64,000 nt of DNA from Candidatus Gastranaerophilales bacterium (GCA_944324305.1 CALUVV010000002.1:1-64000), one strand, 5' to 3'; positions 26,655 through 36,719 are shown, numbered from the stretch's first letter. Notes: generated from the letters alone by a model not told the origin. Translations and numbers: made by a program.

Positions 26655-27560
26655 ATGAGTATTTACCACTGGGGATTTAACAGCTTCTATATAAATAATT
26701 TTATGCCTATGCCGTATTGGGGCGGCTGCGGTTGTAATTCCTTCAATTCCGGTTTCGGATTCGGGATGTTTAATTCCCTGTTTAATTATATGACACCGCA
26801 AATGAACCCGTTCTCACTTCCGCAAACATTTGCAATGCCATTATTTAACCCTTATAACAATATTTTTGCAATGTCTGCATATACTAATCCGCTATTTAAC
26901 TTCAGTGTACCATCACTTTTTTCGCAGCTGAATACATTTAACAATTATACTGAAAAAATGGTGAATACTACCAGAACGCAAAATTTTAATACAGTAGTAA
27001 CAAATTCTAAAACAAGGGCTTCTTCACCTGTTACACCAAAAATTGACAAAAACTTTAAAAACGAAAGCAAATTAGACAAAAACTTTTTAAATAAAGTAAA
27101 AGAAGTTGCCAAAAACTTAAATTGCGATTACAGAGATTTACTTGCCGTAATGAACAGCGAATCAGGTCTTAACCCCACGGCCTGGAACGGAAATACTGCT
27201 GTAGGATTAATTCAGTTTACAAACATATCTGTTGAAGAATTAAACAGAAATTACGGTTTAAATTTGACAAAAGAAAAAATAGCAAAGATGTCTGCAATGG
27301 AACAGCTTGATTTGGCTGAAAAATATTTAAAAATAGCAAAAAGTTATAAATTTTCACCCGATGCAAGACTTTCTGCAGCCGATTTATATGCGATAACATT
27401 CTTACCCGGCAGAGCAGACAGAGAAGTTTTATGCAGAAGCGGAGAAGCTTATTACGACCAAAATAAAGGGCTTGACAGAAATTACGACAATAAAATAACC
27501 AAATCTGACCTGGAACGCCATCTTGCATCTAAACGCGTTAACGAATCCATATTTGTTTAA
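26655..27560 (+). CDS. Lytic transglycosylase-like protein
   Basis: 301 residues from ATG 26655 (AGGG site; an upstream TTG at 26604 is unlikely). The N-terminal ~110 residues are rich in N, F, P, M and G with no clear fold and no classical signal peptide. The C-terminal domain has the SLT-type pattern 'DLLAVMNSESGLNPTAWNG' with the catalytic Glu, followed by 'AVGLIQFT' (equivalent to the G-L-M-Q motif). The last ~30 residues contain 'DRNYDNKITKSDL', resembling an EF-hand-like or dockerin-like loop. It would cut peptidoglycan glycan strands. How it is exported is unclear. Confidence 0.78.
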   Translation: MSIYHWGFNSFYINNFMPMPYWGGCGCNSFNSGFGFGMFNSLFNYMTPQMNPFSLPQTFAMPLFNPYNNIFAMSAYTNPLFNFSVPSLFSQLNTFNNYTEKMVNTTRTQNFNTVVTNSKTRASSPVTPKIDKNFKNESKLDKNFLNKVKEVAKNLNCDYRDLLAVMNSESGLNPTAWNGNTAVGLIQFTNISVEELNRNYGLNLTKEKIAKMSAMEQLDLAEKYLKIAKSYKFSPDARLSAADLYAITFLPGRADREVLCRSGEAYYDQNKGLDRNYDNKITKSDLERHLASKRVNESIFV

Positions 27561-27648
27561 AAACATTACAATTCGAAATAATTCGTTGATGTTCTAAAAT
27601 GTTTCATGTATGGTCATGAAATAATATTAGATTTGCGGAAGGATTAAA

Positions 27649-28719
27649 ATGGATAAGGGATACATTGAAAACGGTTTTATTGTCGATGTAAGCAACGCTC
27701 ACAAGACTTCGGAAATTATCTACGAATTAAGCAGAATTCTGGATTTGCCGGATGCACAAAGCAAAAAAGTATGCTTAAAATTAGGTTCTGTTGATTTGAC
27801 GACCACGGAACTTACAAGTATTAAAGCTCTTGTTGAATCTATGAACTCCGAAATAGAATTTATTAACACGAGTTCGCAATATACGGTCAAATCAGCCGAA
27901 GAACTTAACATTGAAGTGTCCGTCCTTGAAAATAAAGTACCTATGCCGGAGTTTAACGGCGACCAAGAAAAAGTTAACAGAGAGCTTGAAAAAGCTTTAG
28001 ATAAAATATTCGGCGACGAAAATACGGAAATTAAAACTTTTGCACAAGAAAAAGATTTGAAAAAACTTCAGCAGGATGCACCGGCAGAACCTGTTGAACC
28101 TATTGAAGAAATTAAAACAGAAAGCATTTCATCCGAAAATCAGATGGAAACTATTGATAAATCAGAGTTTGCCGCTGATAAAGACGAAAAAAGCGAAAAT
28201 ACCGTAAATGCTTCTGTATCAATAGAAACAGCGGATTTTAATCCTGCGGAAGAATTGAAAGATTTCAATAAAGAACTTGAAAACGCAAATAAAATTGAAG
28301 GGGAAGATATCGAAGACATAGACTACAATCTTGACGATTTAAGAAAATCTTTGAGAGAAACAGAAAAACTCCCCACATTGTATATTCAAAGAACACTGCG
28401 TTCGGGACAAAGCATAACCTCTGACGGAAATATCGTCATAATCGGCGATGCAAATCCGGGGTCGGAAATTATTGCCAAAGGTGATATTACCGTATGGGGA
28501 ATTCTCGGAGGTATTGCCCATGCAGGTTCTGCCGGAAACAGGTATGCAAAAATCAGAGCTTTGAAAATGAATGCAATTCAATTAAGAATTGCCGATACAT
28601 TTGCAAGACGCCCTGATAATATTAACATACCGTATATACAAAAAACTGATACATTTATTCCCGAAGAAGCTTGTATATACAAAAAACAAATTTTGATACA
28701 TAAAATACATGAATCATAA
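27649..28719 (+). CDS. minC: Septum site-determining protein MinC
   Basis: 356 residues. The C-terminal ~105 residues ('YIQRTLRSGQSITSDGNIVI' then 'DITVWGILGGIAHAGS') form the MinC beta-helix domain that binds MinD. The N-terminal ~90 residues match the FtsZ-inhibiting domain less clearly. The ~150-residue acidic linker between them is longer than in typical MinC. First gene of minC-minD-minE, with a GGAAGGA site. Confidence 0.92.
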   Translation: MDKGYIENGFIVDVSNAHKTSEIIYELSRILDLPDAQSKKVCLKLGSVDLTTTELTSIKALVESMNSEIEFINTSSQYTVKSAEELNIEVSVLENKVPMPEFNGDQEKVNRELEKALDKIFGDENTEIKTFAQEKDLKKLQQDAPAEPVEPIEEIKTESISSENQMETIDKSEFAADKDEKSENTVNASVSIETADFNPAEELKDFNKELENANKIEGEDIEDIDYNLDDLRKSLRETEKLPTLYIQRTLRSGQSITSDGNIVIIGDANPGSEIIAKGDITVWGILGGIAHAGSAGNRYAKIRALKMNAIQLRIADTFARRPDNINIPYIQKTDTFIPEEACIYKKQILIHKIHES

Positions 28720-28731
28720 AAAGGAGAAATA

Positions 28732-29547
28732 ATGAGCGGTAGAGTTATCGTAATTACATCCGGAAAAGGCGGTGTAGGCAAAACGACTACAAATGCCAAT
28801 ATCGGAACAGCTCTTGCCAGAGCAGGCAAGAAAGTTGTAATGATTGACACCGATTTGGGATTAAGAAATTTAGATTTATTACTTGGTTTGGAAAACAGAA
28901 TAGTTTATACAATCGTAGACGTTGTTGAAGAACGCTGCAAACTTAAGCAGGCACTTGTAAAAGATAAGAAAAATCCAAATCTCTGTCTTTTAGCGGCAGC
29001 ACAAACCCGTGACAAAACAGCTGTCACTGAAGAACAATTGAAAGATATATGCGAAAAATTGAAAAAAGATTTCGATTTCATTCTGGTTGACTGCCCCGCA
29101 GGTATTGAACAAGGTTTCCAAAATGCAGTGGCAGGAGCATCCGAAGCAATTGTCGTTACAACTCCCGAAATGTCAGCAGTTCGTGACGCCGACAGAATTA
29201 TAGGACTTCTGGAAGCTAAAGAAGAAATTAAATCTTACAAATTATTATTAAACAGAGTCCGCCCTAATCTTATCAAGTCAAACGACATGATGAGCGTTGA
29301 CGATGTAGTGGAAATCCTTTCGGCTGAATTAATCGGTATAATCCCTGAAGATACAGGAATTATAACATCAACCAATAAAGGCGAACCGATTGTCAATGAT
29401 GAAAAATCTCTTGCCGGTAAAGCATATAACAATGTAGCAAGAAGAATTATCGGTGAAGATGTTCCGTTTTTAAATTTGGAAGAACCTCAAGGCGTTATGG
29501 CAAAAATTAAAAAGTTCTTCTCCGGTTTGACAGGAAAGGAGAAGTAA
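28732..29547 (+). CDS. minD: Septum site-determining ATPase MinD
   Basis: 271 residues with the deviant Walker A 'GKGGVGKTT' (residues 11-19), 'DTDLGLRNLDLLLGLENR', and a C-terminal amphipathic membrane-targeting helix ('VMAKIKKFFSGLTGKEK'). It recruits MinC to the membrane and is displaced by MinE. It lies 12 bases after minC. Confidence 0.97.
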   Translation: MSGRVIVITSGKGGVGKTTTNANIGTALARAGKKVVMIDTDLGLRNLDLLLGLENRIVYTIVDVVEERCKLKQALVKDKKNPNLCLLAAAQTRDKTAVTEEQLKDICEKLKKDFDFILVDCPAGIEQGFQNAVAGASEAIVVTTPEMSAVRDADRIIGLLEAKEEIKSYKLLLNRVRPNLIKSNDMMSVDDVVEILSAELIGIIPEDTGIITSTNKGEPIVNDEKSLAGKAYNNVARRIIGEDVPFLNLEEPQGVMAKIKKFFSGLTGKEK

Positions 29548-29551
29548 GAAG

Positions 29552-30055
29552 ATGATTTTAGCAAATTTATATAATAAAGTCATAGGCTTCTTCCGCCAGA
29601 CAGAAACACAGGAAACAGAATCAGCAAAAGAAACTGCCTGCAACAGATTAAGAGTAGTCTTAATGCAGGACAGAACAAATTTAACGCCTGAATTAATGGA
29701 ACGTATGCGCAAAGAAATGGTAGAACTTCTTTCAAAATACGTTGAAATGGACAAAGACGCACTTGAACTAAATCTTGAACAAGACGGAGATCAAGTTGCT
29801 TTAATGCTTTCAATCCCCGTAATCAGAGCAAAAGATGAAGAAGAAATAAAAGCAGCTCTGGAAGAAGAAGAAACCAAAGAAGAAATTAAGGATGAAGATG
29901 AATCTTTAGAAGATGAAAAAGATATTGATGAAGACATCGAAGAAGATATTGAAGAAATGCCTGAAGAGAATTCTGATCCTATTGAAGAAAATGAAGAGGA
30001 AGATGAAAAAGAAAGTTCAAAAGAACAACTAAAAGATAAAAAAGACCGTGAATAA
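29552..30055 (+). CDS. minE: Cell division topological specificity factor MinE, acidic C-terminal extension
   Basis: 167 residues, nearly twice the usual length. Residues 1-~92 are canonical: an amphipathic N terminus ('LYNKVIGFFRQ'), the MinD-contact helix ('NRLRVVLMQDR') and the beta-rich dimer domain ('LMLSIPVIRA'). The last ~70 residues are almost entirely Glu, Asp and Lys ('DEDIEEDIEEMPEE'), probably disordered. It starts 4 bases after minD. The stop codon lies inside the terminator loop. Confidence 0.92.
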   Translation: MILANLYNKVIGFFRQTETQETESAKETACNRLRVVLMQDRTNLTPELMERMRKEMVELLSKYVEMDKDALELNLEQDGDQVALMLSIPVIRAKDEEEIKAALEEEETKEEIKDEDESLEDEKDIDEDIEEDIEEMPEENSDPIEENEEEDEKESSKEQLKDKKDRE

Positions 30056-30067
30056 CGGTCTTTTTTA
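30041..30067 (+). terminator. minCDE terminator
   Basis: Stem GACCGT/ACGGTC followed by T6. The loop contains the TAA of minE. An A-rich left flank lets it also end the convergent gene at 30073. Confidence 0.85.
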
Positions 30068-30072
30068 TTTAG

Positions 30073-31395
30073 TTAAGCAGACTTGCTTTTTTGTTTCCTG
30101 TTATATAAAAATATTATTCCGCCCGCAGACAACAATAAAAATAAAAATGCGGCAGTCTTATAATATTTATTGCTCTTATTAGGTTTAAGTACAGATTTTG
30201 CAGGATTTTTTTGTGAAAACATTTTTATTGCATCTTCTATACCTTCCTGCAGTTTTCCCCTTTCAACTTCGATTATTTTGCCGAATTTGCCAAAAAGCTT
30301 GAAAAGCCGCTCTAATCCGTTATTTTTATCTTTTATCACAATCCCTGTAAACGGAAGATTTTCCAATTGCTTTACTATCTCAGGGTTTTCAAGAAGTTTA
30401 TCAGCGTTTTTCAAATCAGCTGGCAAACCTTTTGTGTCAATATAATTCAATGGGTTTAACATGTCCAGATCATTTATCCCGTCCCCTGCAGCTATTACAA
30501 AATCATTATTAAGATAAGCTTTTTTGACGGCCTCTCTTGTATCATAAAGTTTATCTAAGGCTTTTCCATTTATTCTCGGTTCCAAAATAATTACAGGTCT
30601 GTTATTGCAGCTTTCATCCCGTCTTTCACTCATAACATATTTTATATTCTCCGCGTCCAAATAAGTTATAAGTTTTGATTTTATGTCATTATAAGCAGCC
30701 TTTCTCTCCTCGACATTTAACATATCGTAAGGAAAACTTAAATAAAATTTTAAATTTCCGTCATTTCTCAAACCTGCTGCCCATTCACTGCGAGGCTTCA
30801 TATTAAAGCTGTCAAGATTAAAATTATCATAGTTTATGCGGGAGAATAATGAACCGTTACCGTAATCTTTTACACTGTGTTCCGAATCGTGCTCAATAAT
30901 TTTAAAATCATATTGTTTTAAAGTTTCAATAATTTTCTGCCTGAAAGCTTTGCCCTGCCAGCCTGTAAGATTTTTTATGCTTTCTTCTTTCCGCAAAGCG
31001 GTTTTGTTGTAATCAAAAGGAAAAACTCCCGATTTATAATAGTTTTCATCAGTTCCGACCTTAACATATTCATCTGACCCGTTTTTTACAATTAATGCAT
31101 CAGGCAGCGGCATTTTTATACCCTTAGACTTAATTAATCCGGCAACAGCTTTAAATTCACCAAAAGTTCTCCCTGTTGTAATATTGAAAGTAATATTATT
31201 TTTTTTATTTTCTAAAAATAAACAAAAATTTTGAAAGTATTTATTCAGGACTTCAGTATCCCTCTCAGAAATGTTATGAAGCTTTGAATGGCTCGAAGGG
31301 AAATAAGTTCCGTCAAAATCAGAATACAAACTAATATTTCCCGCTGTAAACTGCGGATTAGATGCATTTATGGCAGAAATTCCGATAATTTTCAT
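30073..31395 (-). CDS. HAD-superfamily phosphatase with C-terminal membrane anchor
   Basis: 440 residues. The HAD-IIB (sucrose-phosphatase-like) motifs are visible: motif I 'YSDFDGTYFP' (about residue 24), motif II 'FNITTGRT', and motif IV 'AAGDGINDLDML'. The N-terminal 'NASNPQFTAG' is a lineage-type motif, and a membrane helix ('TAAFLFLLLSAGGIIFLYN') with a basic tail ends the chain. It is therefore a tail-anchored phosphatase of unknown substrate. The F-x-AG motif before the catalytic domain, as in the proteins at 22070 and 52989, is unexplained. Confidence 0.75.
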   Translation of the reverse strand: MKIIGISAINASNPQFTAGNISLYSDFDGTYFPSSHSKLHNISERDTEVLNKYFQNFCLFLENKKNNITFNITTGRTFGEFKAVAGLIKSKGIKMPLPDALIVKNGSDEYVKVGTDENYYKSGVFPFDYNKTALRKEESIKNLTGWQGKAFRQKIIETLKQYDFKIIEHDSEHSVKDYGNGSLFSRINYDNFNLDSFNMKPRSEWAAGLRNDGNLKFYLSFPYDMLNVEERKAAYNDIKSKLITYLDAENIKYVMSERRDESCNNRPVIILEPRINGKALDKLYDTREAVKKAYLNNDFVIAAGDGINDLDMLNPLNYIDTKGLPADLKNADKLLENPEIVKQLENLPFTGIVIKDKNNGLERLFKLFGKFGKIIEVERGKLQEGIEDAIKMFSQKNPAKSVLKPNKSNKYYKTAAFLFLLLSAGGIIFLYNRKQKSKSA

Positions 31396-31511
31396 ATAAC
31401 CCCTTTATCAAAATCAAGAGTATTACAAAATTAAGAAAAATAAAGTAAAAGTATTGCAATCAGAAACATTTTGTAACATTTACAAATCTAAACAAATTAT
31501 TTATTTCAGTG

Positions 31512-31540
31512 TTGACAGCTTATTTTGTTTGTTTTACCAT
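31512..31540 (+). promoter_or_regulatory. Promoter of the ribosomal protein operon
   Basis: A consensus TTGACA (31512-31517) with a 17-base spacer to TACCAT (31535-31540). It leaves a leader of about 90 bases before rpsJ. The rest of the 31396-31639 space has nothing recognisable. Confidence 0.7.
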
Positions 31541-31639
31541 TGATATGCTTGGAATTAATGTATTTACTAATATCCGAAATATTTGTTGAATAGCAATTTC
31601 AAGCAGTGTAATACATAAAAAAAAGAAAAAGGAATGCAA

Positions 31640-31957
31640 ATGGCAACCACAACTAGACAAAGAATCAGAGTTTGTTTAAAAGCTTACGATCATAAATTAA
31701 TTGACGTATCTTCAGACAAAATCGTAGAAACAGCAAAAAGAACTGACGCTAAAGTAGCCGGACCTATTCCTTTACCTACAAAAAGACGTATATATTGCGT
31801 TTTGCGTTCACCCCACGTAGATAAAAAATCTCGTGAACATTTTGAAATGAGAACTCATAAACGTATTATCGATATATACGAACCCACTCAACAGACAGTT
31901 GAAGAATTAGGCAGATTAGACCTGCCGGCTGGCGTAGATATTGAAGTTAAGTTATAA
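31640..31957 (+). CDS. rpsJ: 30S ribosomal protein S10
   Basis: 105 residues from ATG 31640, 8 bases after AAGGA; the ATG at 31634 abuts the ribosome site and is rejected. The S10 core '[27 protein letters not shown]' and '[19 protein letters not shown]' are present. S10 also serves as NusE in antitermination. It stands 251 bases ahead of rplC, an unusually wide gap. Confidence 0.96.
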   Translation: MATTTRQRIRVCLKAYDHKLIDVSSDKIVETAKRTDAKVAGPIPLPTKRRIYCVLRSPHVDKKSREHFEMRTHKRIIDIYEPTQQTVEELGRLDLPAGVDIEVKL

Positions 31958-32208
31958 TTAACTTTTTTGAAAACTAAATAAGCATTATGCATTGTAATGT
32001 GAACTGCGACCGGGTTGGGGCTGAACATTAAAGAGCTCAGGCTTTTATGTAACAAACTCAATGACGGGACAGCCGAGAGGTTGTAGAGGTGAAAATCCTC
32101 AAATTAGGTAAAGATTAGCAAGACGTAGCGCTCGCAAGAGAAAATGCAATCCCGAAACAGGGGCAGAATAATGTCTGCACCAAGTAGGGTGAGCAGGAAA
32201 GGTAGAAT
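31958..32208 (+). promoter_or_regulatory. Long, apparently structured leader between rpsJ and rplC
   Basis: 251 bases without a reading frame of note, richer in G and A than surrounding spacers and full of short complementary arms, for example GAGG/CCTC around 32090-32100 and GCAGA/TCTGC around 32163-32178. It matches no riboswitch I can name. It may be an autoregulatory mRNA site, by analogy with the L4 leader of the enterobacterial S10 operon. That is inference. Confidence 0.4.
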
Positions 32209-32844
32209 ATGACACTAGGTGTAATAGGTAAAAAACTTGGAATGACACAAATCTTTGATGAACAAGGTTTGGCTATTCCCGTAACTGTAATCAAAGTAGA
32301 CCCGATTGTTGTTACTCAGGTAAAAACTGTTGAAACAGACGGCTACAACGCAATTCAAGTCGGAACAATTGCAGCTAAAGAAAAACACTTAACAAAAGCT
32401 GAAATCGGCCACTTTAAGAAAAATAACCTTGAAAACTTCAGACACCTTCAAGAATTCAGAGTTGATAATCCTCAAGACTACAAAGTAGGCGACAAAATCG
32501 AATTATCTGTTCTTGATAATGTTGAAAAAGTAGACGTAACAGGAAAATCAATCGGTAAAGGTTTCCAAGGTACCGTAAAAAGATGGAACTTCTCAAGAGG
32601 ACCTATGGGCCATGGTTCAAAAAACCACAGAGAACCCGGTTCAATCGGTGCAGGTACAACCCCTTCACGTGTTATCAAAGGTAAAAGAATGGCCGGTAAC
32701 ATGGGTAATGAAAGAGTTACTATTACTAAATTGAAATTAGTTAAAGTTGATGCAGCTAACAGCTTGGTATTAGTAAAAGGTTCAGTACCGGGATGCGAAG
32801 GCAGATTGGTAACAATCGTTCCTACAAGAACTAAATGGAACTAG
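32209..32844 (+). CDS. rplC: 50S ribosomal protein L3
   Basis: 211 residues: 'IGKKLGMTQIFDEQG' start and the conserved 'KRWNFSRGPMGHGSKNHREPGSIG' loop that reaches toward the peptidyl transferase centre. AGGAAAGG site. Confidence 0.97.
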   Translation: MTLGVIGKKLGMTQIFDEQGLAIPVTVIKVDPIVVTQVKTVETDGYNAIQVGTIAAKEKHLTKAEIGHFKKNNLENFRHLQEFRVDNPQDYKVGDKIELSVLDNVEKVDVTGKSIGKGFQGTVKRWNFSRGPMGHGSKNHREPGSIGAGTTPSRVIKGKRMAGNMGNERVTITKLKLVKVDAANSLVLVKGSVPGCEGRLVTIVPTRTKWN

Positions 32845-32947
32845 ACAAGGCAAGTCTAAAAAACCGGCTGGTCTTGCCAAATAAAGCAAATAGCAAGCGG
32901 TAAGCAGTCTTAAACGAAGATAATATAAATAATAAGGAAAACAAAAA

Positions 32948-33574
32948 ATGTCAAAAGAAATATTAAGTACAAACGGAGAAAAATTAGGCGAAATTACATT
33001 GAATGAAAACGTATTCGGTGTAGAACCTAATCTACATGTAATGCACTTAGCATTAAGAAGACAATTAAACAATGCCCGTCAGGGTTCTGCTTGTGCAAAA
33101 ACAAGAGCGGAAGTTTCAGGCGGCGGTAAAAAACCCTGGAAACAAAAAGGTACAGGCAGAGCAAGAGCCGGTTCTTTACGTTCACCGTTGTTTGCAGGCG
33201 GCGGCGTAATCTTCGGACCAAAACCAAGAAGCTACGCTTTCAATATGCCTCAAAAAGCAAGACAGTTAGCTATTAAATCAGCATTGTCAGCAAGAAGCGA
33301 ACAAATGATTGTAGTTAAAGACTTCTCTGCAATCACTGAACCTAAAACAAAATTGATGGTTAGTGCATTAAAATCATTAAATGTAACAGGTAAAATCTTA
33401 ATCGTTGCAGATGTTAAAGCAGCTGAAAACAAATATTTGGAATTGGCAGCAAGAAACATTCCGAGCGTAAAAATTATTTTACCGTCAAACCTTAACGTAA
33501 AAGATTTACTGGAAGCTGATTCTGTTGTAATTACCGAATCTGCTGTTAACGATATAACAGAAAGGCTGCAATAA
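32948..33574 (+). CDS. rplD: 50S ribosomal protein L4
   Basis: 208 residues with the long tunnel loop 'GGGKKPWKQKGTGRARAGSLRSP'. In some bacteria L4 represses its own operon. The 103-base space before it contains a GGCAAG/CTTGCC hairpin (32848-32878). It overlaps rplW by one base (TAATG). Confidence 0.96.
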   Translation: MSKEILSTNGEKLGEITLNENVFGVEPNLHVMHLALRRQLNNARQGSACAKTRAEVSGGGKKPWKQKGTGRARAGSLRSPLFAGGGVIFGPKPRSYAFNMPQKARQLAIKSALSARSEQMIVVKDFSAITEPKTKLMVSALKSLNVTGKILIVADVKAAENKYLELAARNIPSVKIILPSNLNVKDLLEADSVVITESAVNDITERLQ

Positions 33575-33882
33575 TGAGTAAAGCAAGAACAAATACGGAA
33601 AAATTATATGATGTAATTAAAAAACCTATCATAACTGAAAAGTCTGTAGGTGCTACAACTCTGGGTCAATACACTTTTGAAGTTGTAAAAGATGCTACAA
33701 AAGTTGAAATTGCTCAAGCTGTAGAATTAGCTTTTCCGGGAAGAAAAGTTAAAAAAGTAAGAACAGTTTACATGCCGTCTCATGAAAAAAGAATGGGATA
33801 CAAATTCGGAAGAACTGATTCTTCTAAAAAAGCCATCGTAACAATCGAAGGCGACCCGATTGAAGAATTAATCGGAGCATAA
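33574..33882 (+). CDS. rplW: 50S ribosomal protein L23
   Basis: 102 residues ('VIKKPIITEKS', 'VKKVRTVYMPSHEKRMG'). It forms part of the tunnel exit where signal recognition particle docks. Start and the rplD stop share TAATG, indicating coupling. Confidence 0.95.
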   Translation: MSKARTNTEKLYDVIKKPIITEKSVGATTLGQYTFEVVKDATKVEIAQAVELAFPGRKVKKVRTVYMPSHEKRMGYKFGRTDSSKKAIVTIEGDPIEELIGA

Positions 33883-33942
33883 CAGGGCGTAAGGCGTATG
33901 TCCTGAAAATGACACAAAGCCAATTAAAGGAGAAAAATAAAA

Positions 33943-34770
33943 ATGGCAATCAGAAAAATAAATCCGACATCTCCGGGCCAAAGAGGGATGACAAAAAGTG
34001 ATTATCAAGAAATCACTTGTACAACTCCTGAAAAATCATTGTTAAAATCATTGAAAAAAACAGCAGGAAGAAATAATACAGGCAGAATTACATGTCGTCA
34101 CAAAGGCGGCGGTGTAAAAAGAACTTACCGTATAATAGACTTCAAACGTGAAAAATTCGGCGTACCTGCAACAGTTAAAACTATTGAATACGACCCGAAC
34201 AGAAACGTTAGAATTTCTTTAGTCTACTACGCAGACGGTGAAAAAAGATATATCTTGACACCTGAAGGCTTAAACGTAGGCGACGTAATCGTAAGCGGTC
34301 CGGAAGCTCCTGTACAGACAGGCAACGCACTTCCGCTTGAATTAATTCCGTTAGGTACAATAGTTCACAATATCGAACTTACACCTGGTCGTGGCGGCGT
34401 TATGGTAAGATCTGCAGGTAATGCAGCTCAAGTAATGGCTAAAGAAGGTAACTATGTAACAATTAAACTTCCGTCATCAGAAATGAGAATGGTAAGAAAA
34501 GAGTGTATGGCTACAATCGGTACATTAGGCAACGCAGAATTCAAAAACTTATCTATCGGTAAAGCCGGCAGAAAACGTTACTTAGGTATCAGACCGACCG
34601 TACGCGGTGTTACAATGAACCCCTGCGATCACCCTCACGGCGGTGGTGAAGGTAAAACAGGTCCCGGCGGACACCCGAAAACACCTTGGGGTAAACCGGC
34701 TCTTGGTCATAAGACAAGAAAAGCAGGAAAAGCTTCTGATAAATTAATCGTTAGAAGAAGAAAAAAATAA
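33943..34770 (+). CDS. rplB: 50S ribosomal protein L2
   Basis: 275 residues, full length. The C-terminal '[18 protein letters not shown]' loop, with the conserved histidine important for peptidyl transferase assembly, is intact. The RNA-binding '[17 protein letters not shown]' is also present. Confidence 0.97.
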   Translation: MAIRKINPTSPGQRGMTKSDYQEITCTTPEKSLLKSLKKTAGRNNTGRITCRHKGGGVKRTYRIIDFKREKFGVPATVKTIEYDPNRNVRISLVYYADGEKRYILTPEGLNVGDVIVSGPEAPVQTGNALPLELIPLGTIVHNIELTPGRGGVMVRSAGNAAQVMAKEGNYVTIKLPSSEMRMVRKECMATIGTLGNAEFKNLSIGKAGRKRYLGIRPTVRGVTMNPCDHPHGGGEGKTGPGGHPKTPWGKPALGHKTRKAGKASDKLIVRRRKK

Positions 34771-34785
34771 GAAATAACTAATATA

Positions 34786-34813
34786 GGCAATGGGGCATAA
34801 CGCCCCATAAGCC
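34786..34813 (+). other. Intergenic hairpin before rpsS
   Basis: ATGGGGC / GCCCCAT with an outer GGC/GCC pairing, in the 69-base gap between rplB and rpsS and not followed by a T run. Probably a processing or stability hairpin. Confidence 0.55.
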
Positions 34814-34839
34814 CTTGAACCAATAAGGAGAAAATATTA

Positions 34840-35121
34840 ATGGCACGTTCATTAAAAAAAGGTCCATACGTAGAAGAAGCTCTACAAAATAAAATCGCAA
34901 AAATGAATGCAAACTCTGAAAAGAAAGTTATAAAAACTTGGTCAAGAGCATCCATGATTGTACCTGATATGTTAGGACACACAATCGCGGTTCACAACGG
35001 CAAAACTCACGTACCCGTTTATGTAACTGAACAAATGATCGGACACAAATTAGGAGAGTTTGCACCGACAAGATTATTCAAAGGACACGCAGGCTCTGAC
35101 AAGACTGCTAAACGTAAGTAA
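34840..35121 (+). CDS. rpsS: 30S ribosomal protein S19
   Basis: 93 residues: '[15 protein letters not shown]', '[23 protein letters not shown]', '[11 protein letters not shown]'. Standard length. Confidence 0.97.
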   Translation: MARSLKKGPYVEEALQNKIAKMNANSEKKVIKTWSRASMIVPDMLGHTIAVHNGKTHVPVYVTEQMIGHKLGEFAPTRLFKGHAGSDKTAKRK

Positions 35122-35150
35122 CGCAATTAAAAGAATAAGGAAATAAAAAA

Positions 35151-35486
35151 ATGGAAGCTAAAGCAAGACAAACAGATATTAAAATGACAGCCAGAAAACT
35201 TCGCAGAGTAATCAACGAAGTTAGAGGAAAATCTGTCGTTGAAGCTCAAGATATGTTGCGTTTCATGCCTTATTTTGCTGCAAGAGTGGTTGAAAAGAAC
35301 TTGAAAGCTGCTGTTGCAAATGCACAAGAAAAATATGGCGTAGGTGCTGAATCTTTAAAGGTTTCTGAAATCTTTGCAGACGAAAGCGTTACATATAAAA
35401 GAGCAAGAACAAGAGCGCAAGGTCGTATGTACAAAAGACTAAAACGCACTTCTCACTTAACATTAAAAGTAAGTGATATAAAGTAG
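35151..35486 (+). CDS. rplV: 50S ribosomal protein L22
   Basis: 111 residues: 'TARKLRRVINEVRGKSVVEA' start and the tunnel beta-hairpin 'RARTRAQGRMYKRLKRTSH' at the end. Confidence 0.95.
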   Translation: MEAKARQTDIKMTARKLRRVINEVRGKSVVEAQDMLRFMPYFAARVVEKNLKAAVANAQEKYGVGAESLKVSEIFADESVTYKRARTRAQGRMYKRLKRTSHLTLKVSDIK

Positions 35487-35510
35487 TAGTAATAACAAAA
35501 GGTAAATAAA

Positions 35511-36242
35511 ATGGGACAAAAAACACATCCAAAAGGATTTAGAATCGGGATAATTCAACCCTGGGTAAGCACATGGTTTGCTAAGGTTAAAGATTATGGC
35601 GCATTCGTAGCAGAAGACGCTAAAATAAGAAAATTTATTAAGAAAAAACTTTATGCTGCAGGTGTTTCTAAGATTTTAATCGCCAGAAAAGCCCAAAATA
35701 CAACAGTAACTGTTGTAACAGCTAAACCCGGTATTGTTGTTGGCCGCGGCGGTCAAGGTATTGATGACTTGAAAAAAGAAGTTTCTAAATACATTGGCAA
35801 ACCTATCATCATCAATGTTGTAGAAGTTGCAAGAATTGATGCTGATGCACAACTTGTAGCAGAAGCTATTGCGCAGCAATTAGAAAAACGTGTTGCATTC
35901 AGACGTGCAATGAAACAAGCTATGCAGCGCACAATGAGAGCCGGTGCTCAGGGTATTAAAGTTATGGTATCAGGCCGCTTGGGCGGAGCTGAAATTGCTC
36001 GTTCAGAATGGGCTAAAGAAGGAAGAATTCCTCTTCAAACACTTCGTGCTGACGTTGATTACGGTTTCACTGAAGCTGATACTATTATGGGTAAAATCGG
36101 TGTTAAAGTTTGGATTTTCAAAGGCAACTTAATGCCGGGTGAAAAAGCAGACCAGAACATCAAAGCAAAAAGCGGTAAAGAAGGTTCTGAAAAAGGCGGC
36201 AGACGCCCCAGACGCAGAATTGCTTCTACAGAAGAAGCTTAA
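35511..36242 (+). CDS. rpsC: 30S ribosomal protein S3
   Basis: 243 residues. '[14 protein letters not shown]' start, KH domain with '[18 protein letters not shown]', and '[21 protein letters not shown]'. It ends in a basic tail ('KGGRRPRRR'). Confidence 0.97.
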   Translation: MGQKTHPKGFRIGIIQPWVSTWFAKVKDYGAFVAEDAKIRKFIKKKLYAAGVSKILIARKAQNTTVTVVTAKPGIVVGRGGQGIDDLKKEVSKYIGKPIIINVVEVARIDADAQLVAEAIAQQLEKRVAFRRAMKQAMQRTMRAGAQGIKVMVSGRLGGAEIARSEWAKEGRIPLQTLRADVDYGFTEADTIMGKIGVKVWIFKGNLMPGEKADQNIKAKSGKEGSEKGGRRPRRRIASTEEA

Positions 36243-36285
36243 CCGCCAGGAAATAAGTTAGAAAAACTAAATGGAGTAAAATAAA

Positions 36286-36708
36286 ATGTTACAGCCTAAA
36301 AAAACTAAATACCGCAAAATGATGAAAGGCAGAATGAAAGGCACAGAAACCAGAGGAACACAATTGGAATTTGGCGGATATGCAATTCAAGCTGTTGAAC
36401 CCGGCTGGATTACCAGCAGACAAATCGAGGCTGCACGTCGTGCAATGACTCGTGAAATCAAACGTGGCGGTAACGTTTGGATTAAAATATTCCCGGATAA
36501 ACCGATTACTGCAAAACCTGCAGAAACTCGTATGGGTTCAGGTAAAGGTAATTTGGAATACTGGGTAGCAGTTGTTAAACCGAACAGAATTCTTTTTGAA
36601 CTTGATTATTTCGACAGAAATGTTGCAGTTCACGCATTAGAATTAGCTGCTCAGAAACTGCCTATTAAAGTTAAAATTGTTGAAAAAGCAAAATTAGAAA
36701 CTAAATAA
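36286..36708 (+). CDS. rplP: 50S ribosomal protein L16
   Basis: 140 residues: '[17 protein letters not shown]' start and '[25 protein letters not shown]' core. Standard neighbour of rpsC. Confidence 0.97.
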   Translation: MLQPKKTKYRKMMKGRMKGTETRGTQLEFGGYAIQAVEPGWITSRQIEAARRAMTREIKRGGNVWIKIFPDKPITAKPAETRMGSGKGNLEYWVAVVKPNRILFELDYFDRNVAVHALELAAQKLPIKVKIVEKAKLETK

Positions 36709-36719
36709 GGAATTATAAA

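Noticed and set aside
32209..33072. Antisense reading frames within rplC and rplD
   Set aside because: Shadows of strongly constrained ribosomal protein genes.
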